Notes under the pieces: model-generated
What the model saw: only the letters and a program-made list of their open reading frames with translations
What the model was told of the DNA's origin: nothing
Database searches by the model: none
Assembly: GCA_023935145.1 (NCBI GenBank)
Contig: CM043699.1
Coordinates: 142,148,036 to 142,212,035, forward strand
Source of the DNA: Bretschneidera sinensis
Lineage: Eukaryota; Streptophyta; Magnoliopsida; Brassicales; Akaniaceae
Direction of reading: 5' to 3'
DNA length: 64,000 nt
Program-made: the position numbers and the translations under genes
Shown: piece by piece, positions 1 through 9,900 of the stretch
How the letters are laid out: every line of letters starts with the position of its first letter
How positions within the stretch are numbered: position 1 is the first letter of the stretch

Positions 1-989
1 TAAAAAAATGGGTAAACCAAGATTAAAAAAGAAAACGAAAATCGAAGAAGATGCGGTCGAATAGCTTCAGATCTGGCTGGATATGAAGCCGGCTGCACAC
101 TTTGCTGCTTCCGCTCAACTCGCGAAACAATGCCAATTGCAAACAATCACAACAAAAGAGTGACTTTTTTTATAAAAAAATCATGAGAATTTGAAATAAA
201 AATGATTTTTTTTTGTGTTTTTGTCAAAGAGCGAGAGGAGGAGGAGAGAGGGGGGGGGATGGGGGAGAGTTTGACTTGTGTAAACAAAAATTTTATGAAT
301 AAGTAAAGCAAAAATATATATAACAAAGGCATCAAGGGGATGCCACCTACTTGTGTAAACAAATTTTGACTTGGATTTTGTTGTAAAGACCCTTTTATGA
401 AGAGGCATTATCGTCTTTTCAGTAAATCCGATAGTAATTAACAGAAACTGTGTGGCGAATGCTTGAGAAAGGATAGTGTAATTTCAGAAAATACGAGGAG
501 GTAACTGTAGGTTACCCCCGTAATTTTCCCAATAAAGAATTGCAATGTACCTTCACATGTTTAATTTACATGTACCATACTTTCATATCTGAAGAAATAT
601 CTGGTGCATCATAAGGACTAAGTCTCGGATATCATTGTCAAATGAATTGAAAGCTCCAGCCACCCAACAGACACACACCAAAAAGAAAACAGAATTCACT
701 TTTACTGAAAATGCGTCCATAATGTTTTCGAGTTTTTAATTACTGTATGGCTATGTAATAATATCCCCAAGGTATCATGTCTTGAGTCTGTCTCTGCATA
801 CACATTGTAACTCCTCTCTCTCTTTTCTCCTGTAAATGAACCATTGCGTGTTGTCTTCCATTTACTTTTTAACTGTCAAAACAATAGGGAAATCTCCGTT
901 AACATTAGCTTTGCTAGATCCTTCTCGCTTTAATGACTTGTATTTTTTTTCCTTTATTGCTCTTTGCTGATGTGAACTTTCTCTTGTAG
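1..989. other. Left-edge stretch, probably an intron of the methyltransferase gene
   Basis: No exon that could join in phase to the exon at 990 was found here. The first ~130 bases are less AT-rich than the rest and could be exonic or a promoter, but no convincing reading frame could be tied to a known protein. A G-rich, purine-biased tract lies at about 226-268. The rest is AT-rich and looks intronic or intergenic. Confidence 0.4.
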
Positions 990-3900
990 CCTTGGTATGC
1001 TCATGGGATTGCTGAAGCCATAATGCGTACTGCTAACCTTTCAGTTCCATTAAAAGTAAGATTCTTTTGATTTACTATATCTGAGATTTTATTTTATTGA
1101 ATTTGCCAATATTGTTACATCAAATCTTATTTCTCCCATTCCATAAGCTGATTCAACCTTGATATCTAGTTGATTCTTCCTGCTCCAAAATTATTCTACG
1201 ATGTTCATGGGAAAGCTTCATTTGTTAATTGCATTAATCATCTTTACCATTTATCTGTTTGGGCTAGTTAAAATCTTCTGAAAGACGATCAACATATGTT
1301 TTAATTTCATTTAGTGATCTACTATATTTGTGCTGTTACACAATACAGCTTGTTTATCTGGGCCACAAGTTGAACTTGCGGACTTCTGGTGTAAATATGA
1401 TGGTCCTTGTTCAGTATCCCGATGAACAAGGACCCATCATGTTGCTAATGAGCATTGTTTTATTCTACCTCTTTCCGTTCTGTTATGGAACCTATACTGC
1501 TGCTTGCGTTTTCCCTCCTTGAGATTTGTACTCAGATTGAAGGCCAAGGATGTAAAGCTGAATTACTTGCAATTTTAGTTTTGTGAGCATATGTGACTGC
1601 CCACTGTGATTGGTTTACATGGCCCTTTGGTGCCAGGGTAAACTGGATAAAGCAATGCATTCATTGCTGCAAATCTGATTACCATAATACAGGTGCACTG
1701 ATATCTAATAACTTTGCTGCTAGAGGTGCAGATGATTAGTCTTCATTGTTTTCTCTTCATGAAGATGCTAATCTGTTGTTAAAATGGATCAAGTTACAAT
1801 TAATATATATAGAATGCAAAAAATTATTTGTGTACCCGTATGCTTTGGCTTTAGATTTTAGTGTATTAAGATTTGCTATTTTGCATGTTAGCATATATTT
1901 GAACTATATAGTTTTAGTAAACACTTTGAACAATGAAGACTCATTTGAATTTGGATTTTGTATGCTATTGTGAGAGATAAAGAAGCTCTTATTTGTTCAT
2001 GCGTTTCATTGACTAATGATATGATCTCTTGGGACATGCCGTTCACCCGAAATGTCCATGATTGGGAGGTTGAGAGGGTTCAAATTTTTTGGAAGCCTTG
2101 TATAGTTCTAGGATGGATTTGGCTAGAGAAGATGTGATTAGAGTGAGGGATAGCCCGAATAAAAGGTTTGAGGTGAAATCTTTTAATAAGATTCATCTTG
2201 ATGGGTCCCTTCGGAAGGATTTCAAATTTCCCATGGAAAGCAATTTGGAGCACTCGAGCACTTAAAAAAGTGTTTCTTTGTGTGGGAAGCCTCTTGGGAG
2301 AAAATTTTTACCATTGACAATTTGCAAAGAAGGGGAAAAGTGATGGTTAATAGGTGTTACATTTGCAAATGTTACATTGAGTCTGTGTTTCATCTTTTGA
2401 TGGAGCGTTATTTGGCTAGATGTTTGTGGGGGATGGTTTATAGTGTTTTGGCTGTTCGCCGGTTCCATGAAAGATGAAATGTGGGCTTGGAGTGGGTATA
2501 GGGCTTCTAAGGAGCTTCAGAAAGCTTACTCTTTGATTCCCCTCTCAATTTTTTATATCATGTGGAATGAGAGGAATATAGAGCTTTTGATAGCGTTGAG
2601 ACTCCTATTGATGTAATTAGAGATATATGGTTCAATGCCCTTAATTTTTGGTTTAATAAAAAATATTTTGTGAATGAGGTAGATCTTATAGATTTTGTGG
2701 AGTTTATTTGCTGTAGGTAGTCGTTGTAAATGGGTTGCACCCCCTTGCTGCGTTTTTCTTTTAATACAATTTTACTTATAAAAAAATGAATCTTTAGCTT
2801 TCATGCCAGATTTTCAATTTACAGGGCTTACTCTTTGAATTAAAATCTACTTTGTTTAATACATTGAACCACAATTTCTCCTTGTCTTTATAATGCGTGC
2901 TCAGGTATATGAAATAGGTGGTGGATCAGGAATTTGTGCGAAGGGCATATTGGATTACATAATGTTGAATGCTCCTCCAAAAGTTTACAATAATATGACT
3001 TACATGTATGTATGTCCACTATACCTCTTTCGACCAACGAAGGTTTTTAGACCCGCATATGCTGCCATTTAGTTAATGTGTGCTTGTGATATCTGTATAG
3101 TTTACCTGCTTTATCCAAATAATGCATGAGAGTTTGTAACCCTATTGATATCTGATATGATCCTCTTATGGTCAATATCCTTTCTAAAGATTATGCCATA
3201 CTTTTTGGAACTACACATGTGCAACATGGAAGTAGTAAAACTTCCTATCTGTATAGACACATTGTAAGAAGAGATAAAGAGCCAGCATACAACAATAACT
3301 TTTGTGTTTACTTGATCACATTTTGATGAGCTATTTTTAGGTGTTGGTAGCATATTTTAATTGATGTTGGTCTTTAGTTTACATTTTTAAATTTCTCTAT
3401 GCAACATCAGATATCTGACTAAATTCTAGGGCTACCTTAGTGTCTTGATGGGGTTATCCAAACGTTTCTAATATCCTTTATTTTATCTTTATCTTTGGTT
3501 TTTAACCTCAAATTTACCAGATATCTTCCTCTGAATAATCATGATTGATCCCTCTCTCTCCTTTTTGAGGATGATTCTCATTGAAGGCTCCAAAACATGA
3601 TACTTACTTAGATGCAAAAGAAAACCCAAGCATACCAATGAGTAAAGTTTGCCCAAGTTTGTGCTCAATTCAATGCCTTCTCGTCCCATTCTTGTTGGTT
3701 TAAACGATAAAGCTCCTCCTGCTACAATTCTAATACTGGAAACATATGTATCAGGTATGGTGATAAATATAAACACCCTATGCATTTGAAGCACACAATG
3801 TGACATCTTCTCCGAACTGGCTAACTTTTCATCTTTTTGAACCTGTTAGGGGAAGTTGAGCTTGGAGATACCCAGAACCCATTAAAACTTGACCAAAACT

Positions 3901-6900
3901 TATTACTGTTGTTATCTAACTTTAATAGTTTGAAATAACTTCAAATGAAAAATGTACTCACCTCCTTAAAAGTTTATCCTCTCCTTTTTGGTCTTTCCTG
4001 AAATGTTTGCCTATCTTGAACGGTCTATCCATGAATTCTTTCTCTATTTCTTTGAAAATTTGACTAATCCTTCCCCTCGTAATCTTTTTTTATTCCTCAC
4101 TTTTTAAACAATAAGGTATGTTTGAATCATGGAAAATGTGAAAGAAAGGAAAATTTGGAGGAAAATAAAAAAGAAAAAGAAAATTTTCATTTGAAACTCA
4201 TTTTTTCTTTGAATATTGTGTTAATTTTTCTTCGAACTTTTACTTTAACATACAGACGAAACAAAGAAAAATGTTCCTTTTTTGTTTTTCATTTTTCTTT
4301 CTTTTCAATTTTCCTTTCAGTTTTCTCTTCCTTTAAAATTTTCAGGATTCAAACATACCCTAAAAGAATGGACGAAATAGGAAAATAATGTTAAAAGTAG
4401 TCTAAAGGGCATTCTACTTAAAATTCAACCTTTTCTACAATTGAATTCTTTGCATGATGCAGGCAGTGTAAATTCATACGTTTATAAATGGATTCATTTG
4501 GCTCAGCTTAAAGCTTTATGCTGGTGCTTATTTTTCAAAATTTGTAAAAAAAATAGCCAAATCAAATCAAACTCCATTAAACCTCATTAAACAAGAATTA
4601 AAGTTTAAATTAATAGGTGGTTTGATTAGATTTGACCAAGTTTTTTTGCAATTTTTAAAAAATAAGCATTGGCTTAAAGATGGCTTAATGTTCAGCCAAA
4701 CGAATCCCATGTTAAATAATATGCAGCTTTTGAGACTTTTATAATGTAAAATGATATGCAGGTTTGTACTAGTTGAGTAATTGTTTTTTCCCTTTATCAT
4801 CTTGGATTCACAGGATAACCTTTGTCCATAAATTTCGACATCCTATGTCTAGTTCTGCAATTTATATTATGTAGAACGGTACAATCATGTGACTAAAAAT
4901 AAATTTATTTATTCATTGTAGCTCAGTGGAAATCAGTCCTTCACTGGCTGAGATCCAGAAAGAAACTGTTGGAGAAGTTCGTAGTCATTTATCAAAGTTT
5001 AGAGTAGAATGTCGTGATGCTGGTGATCGAGGTGGATGGGGTAGGTTGCCTTTAATATTTCAGTGGTTGCAGTTTTCTTTTATAGTTGCTGATTGAACTA
5101 TATATGCACTGTATCTATGATAAAATATTTTTATTCTGGTAATTTGTAGTCTGAATTTAGTCATCTGGCAAATAGGGATGGCAACAGGTTGGATGCCTGT
5201 TATTTTTTCCTTCACCAAACCTGAGCCCATTTAATATTTGGGATCCCAAACCCATTCATACCTGATTGGACGAACCCATTTTTGACCCGAACCTGGCCAA
5301 TTATTGAGCAATCAGGTGGATTGGGTTCTAAGCCAAAATACAGCCAGGAAACATCAATACTAAAAAAAAGGGGGGGGGGGACAATGTTGAATGATCATCT
5401 CTGGCACCCAGATTGTTTCCGAGCTCGTTGACTAAAAGAGTACACAGATATTTTACGGAGATGCTACTGATGATAATATACAACGAAGTGCCATCAACAT
5501 CCCTTTACGCAAGCCTAGCAAGTCCATCGACCCAGCCATTAGTACATCAGATAGCAAACTGAAGAGACAAAAGAACATATACAAGAAACACTTCTTTGCT
5601 ATCTCCATCATTCCACTGTGTGCATCACTACTCATTTATCTTCATATTTTACTTGCTTCAAGAACCTTATGCTCACCTGTGATTGAGACATGAGAAGCAA
5701 ATCTTATGTTACATGGACTCTTCACTTTACCATACCATATTCGTGTCGGACTCTCAACACTTAGATACTCCAAATTAAAGGAAAATTTACGAAAAATTAT
5801 TAAAATAGACGAGTCTGACACCTTGACACTTACATGTGTTCGACACTCATACCCGAGTCTAGGTAACATAGAGCAAATCAAGTCCACAGGAAATAGAAGT
5901 TTATCACACCTACAAAATGGTCAACAATAACAAATCTGTAGGAAAGTGCATAAAGAAAAAAGAGAACTACAATGCATAAGATTATTGCTAAGCTCACTAA
6001 ATTCACTCAAAAAATGAATTGCTGCAAGGATCTCTGTTATAAACATGTATAGTATTTAAATTAGAAAATATTTTCAAGAAAGTATTAAAATAATAGAAAC
6101 CAACAGCATAAATTTATAGAGAGCATAATGCAGTTCAAGCACTCACATCTTGGGGCCTTGCAGTGAGATTGAATAGCAAGTGTTGCGAGGCGCCCATCTA
6201 GGCCCAGATGAGAGGAGAGAGCTCAGAGAAAGAATTCTAGGGGTTTGGCAAGGAGGAGACAGAGAGAAATAGGGTGTTTAGCGTGGCTGAGAGAAAGAGC
6301 TGATGAGTGATGAGCAAAAATGAGAGACCAAAAGAGTGATGTATCCTAGGCGTCTTTACTTTCTTTTATTTTTAAAATCTAACAGTTAATATATAATTGA
6401 TAAATTGAAACTATTACAAAAACTGGTATTCTAGTCCAGTGGTAAAGAGTGACCCGAGCTTCGACTCTCTTGGAAACCTTTTGATAAGCACTTTTCAACA
6501 TTTTCTATATATATAATGAGGTTTGGGATGGGTACCTGACGATCAAAAACCCACTTTTACTTGACTCAGGGCAGCTTAGATACTTGGCCAAACATTGCCA
6601 TCTTATTTGCGAAGTCATAATCTGTGGAATTAATATATTCAACATTCTTCTCCTTGGTTAAAATTATGAAGTGAGGCACCCCCTAACCTGCAACAATACA
6701 ACTGCTGCACCATTTCTGTGCACAGCAACTCCATTTGTTGCATAATGCTATCCTCTATCATGGGACAAGCTTCTTCTAGAGATTCCCATAACGTATTGCA
6801 TAACAAAACCTACTCAAACGCTCAATACCTGATTCTATGCATGAGTAGATAGTCGTTTAAAACTTTCCTCTTTAAAGCTTATGATATTTTTGCGTATGAA

Positions 6901-9900
6901 TTTGAAAGCACTAATAAGCTGACTTGAAAGAGACAAGCATAGAGGCTGAAACTACCAAAGAAATAGAAAATCTTTGGCAGGTGAGAGACCAGATTCAGAG
7001 CTCTAACTCCTGCACTTCTGTAACCCTTAGAATACAGTGTGCCCGCTATGAAAGATCCACCGAAATAGAAGTTGACATGAAATTGCAACCATGGACAGGA
7101 TATGATAGGGAGAAGTGCTTCTAGCTGGAAAGGTATCATTAGTTCATTACTGCCACTAAAGTGCATAAGACTGATCTCTCTTCTAGAAATTAATACTGCC
7201 ATACAAATAGAGGCTTCTTACCCTGCTACATTGTGAATTCTAATTGAATTGATCTAGAAATTATTTTCTCCTATCATATTTACTCTGGTAGCATTTGTGC
7301 AATTATCTTCATCAAGTAACGAGAAGCTAATTAAAAGAATTGCTTGTTCATCTTAGAAATTTCTATTTAATTATTTTCCTATTTCCTTGCTGTTCAGCTC
7401 TCAGCTCCCCCCCCCCCCCCCCCCCCCTCCCTCCTCCCTTCCCAACCCAAAAAAAAAGAAGAAAGAAAAGATGTTCTTCATGTATGTTGCTAGTCCATCT
7501 CCTCTTTATCATGCTTCAGAAGTTGTATGTTTCTCTTTGAAGCGACCAGATCATGACTTATGTTGTCATTGTTGATGTTAGAAATTAAAGCTACTTTTGC
7601 ATTTTTAATCAGGGGATGTGGAGCAACAACCATGTTGGGTAATAATGCTCGAGGTATGTATTGGATCAATAGCATTATTATTCACAAGTACTTGATGCTT
7701 ACAGTTGTACCCCTGTTGGTTAAGGAATCATGAGGGTCATCCAACACCAAACTGTTATAATGGTGGAATCAGCTTCATTCTGCCCGCTAGTGAAGTTGAA
7801 TATAATATGGATCCCTCTCTCTATCTCTATATAAATGATTTTTTTTCTTTTATCCTTTTTTCCTTGGTGGGTGGGGTTCAGTGCTCATTGTTGGTGTTCC
7901 GTATAGCTCGGTGTTGCCAAAACATTTCCATGTTAGAAGTCGATTACAAATTTTAAAATTTTAAATTACATGTGGTGAAAATTGTAGCATGTATTACAGA
8001 ATACCTTGTCATAATTGTCTTTCTTAACTGACGCTCAAAATCAGCTACTTATGGTGACAACAAAAATTGTTTCCTTTCCATTTACACAGGCCTCATGTCC
8101 TGCCCTTGTTGTGCAGATTGATAGAAAACTTTATTTATGAATACGAAAAAAGTTTTTTATCTATGAGTTCCTAGTGTCTGAACAAAAATTTGTTTCGTCA
8201 TGCAAGAAAATTGATTGATTATTTTATGTTCCAAATAACGAATTTATATATTTATTCCATACAGGTGCTTGATAATCTTCCACACGATCTAGTCTATTCA
8301 GAAAATCAAGTTTTACCATGGATGGAGGTATGGGTTGAGAAGCAACCAGACAGGTAGGCAGCACTTTGGACAAGTGTGCGATTTGCATTTGCCAATTATG
8401 GCATCATGACAAGATGTCGGATGCTTCATTAATTTCCCATCCAAAACCTATTAGGAGCAGGAATTCATTGAAGCTTCTCACTGTAGTAATCATGGTGTAA
8501 TGATCATGCAATCCTAACCCATCTATGACATTTGTAAATCTATTTATACGCACATACTTCCCTTGGTCTCATCTTCTTGAAAATCTTTATAATATTTTAT
8601 GTTGCACTTAACGTAGTACTGAGGATGACATAGATAACTTTGGTGGACATGCTAATTTTTTAATATGATTTCCTTTTGCCGTTTTGGCTGCTGATGTATT
8701 GCTTTTTTTAATTCTACATCACTGGCTCATATCTTTTGTGGGTGTCAAGTCTTGGGATATCCCATATTTTAGTGCTCATTTTATATGGATAACGGGAATT
8801 CACTCTTTACTGACCCAGGTTTCCTCTATTTATAGGGGGACTCTCTCTGAGCTGTATAAGCCATTACATGACCCATTAATTATGCATTGTGTTGAGATTA
8901 TGGAATTGGGGAAAGATCCTGCCACTCAAAGCAGTGCTATATTAAAGGCGAAAGGCATTTGGTCTAAAGTCTTTCCAAAACCTCGAAGATCATGGCTTCC
9001 CACTGGGTGCTTGGTAAGAAAATTGCTTTGATAGCTCTTTTATACAAATTCATCCCTGGCAATAATATTATCTTTGAACATGCAGAAACTGCTAGAGGTT
9101 TTACATGCAGCACTGCCGAAGATGTCTTTAATTGCTTCAGACTTCAGCTACCTACCTGATGTGAGGATACCTGGTGAAAGGGCTCCATTGGTTTCAACCA
9201 AGGTCTGTTCAGTTTCATATTTGATTGTAATTACAATGTTGATTCATGCTTTGCCATAATCTTTAAATGTACTTAACAATGCTTGATAATTGCACTGCTT
9301 AGTCCAACTCCATAGATCAAGTATAATTGTATGTTGTGAGATCATTGTGGAGAGCATTAAGTGTGCCATCCTAGGTTGGTCGTGGCAAGCAAGTTCCTTT
9401 GAGGAGTGATGTGGTATGGTCTTAAGTTTCAGTACTTTAACTTGAAGTAGCAGCTCTTAAGACCTGACATATGCTCTTGTGCTTGACAGCCCTAGGCTTT
9501 TGCCGCTGTGATTGACAATGGTTCTTTATTATGAGCAATATGTGAGAACAAATGGCAGTTACTTCGAATTGTGATGGGTCGTATAAATGTGAGGATATGC
9601 TGAAGGTGAGGTTTTGCCTCTTTCCATGCACATTTTGTGTCGGTCTACTGTATCTTCTACCAGAAAAGGAAAAAAGCAACTTAATGTTCCCTATCAATTT
9701 GTATGACCATTTGTTGCTTTCAAGTGATGTTGCAAGATCAAAAATGACCATAGTTCTTAGAGAAAGCTGGTAGCCTGCACGGCCTGCTTAATTTTTCTTT
9801 TATCTTTGTTTTTTTCCTTTTTTGAGTCCCTCAGCTATCTTGTGTGTGTGCCCTCTCAGCTGTGCAATTCTTATGAAATATATTCGGCAAATGCTCATTC

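Noticed and set aside
1328..1522. 64-codon ORF in the first methyltransferase intron
   Set aside because: The flanking exons join directly in phase into a conserved motif, and the ORF resembles no part of the family.
5429..5693. Plus-strand open frame ending in a hydrophobic helix (KKHFFAISIIPLCASLL)
   Set aside because: An in-frame stop precedes it, no ATG or family was recognised, and it overlaps the candidate antisense unit; most likely chance.
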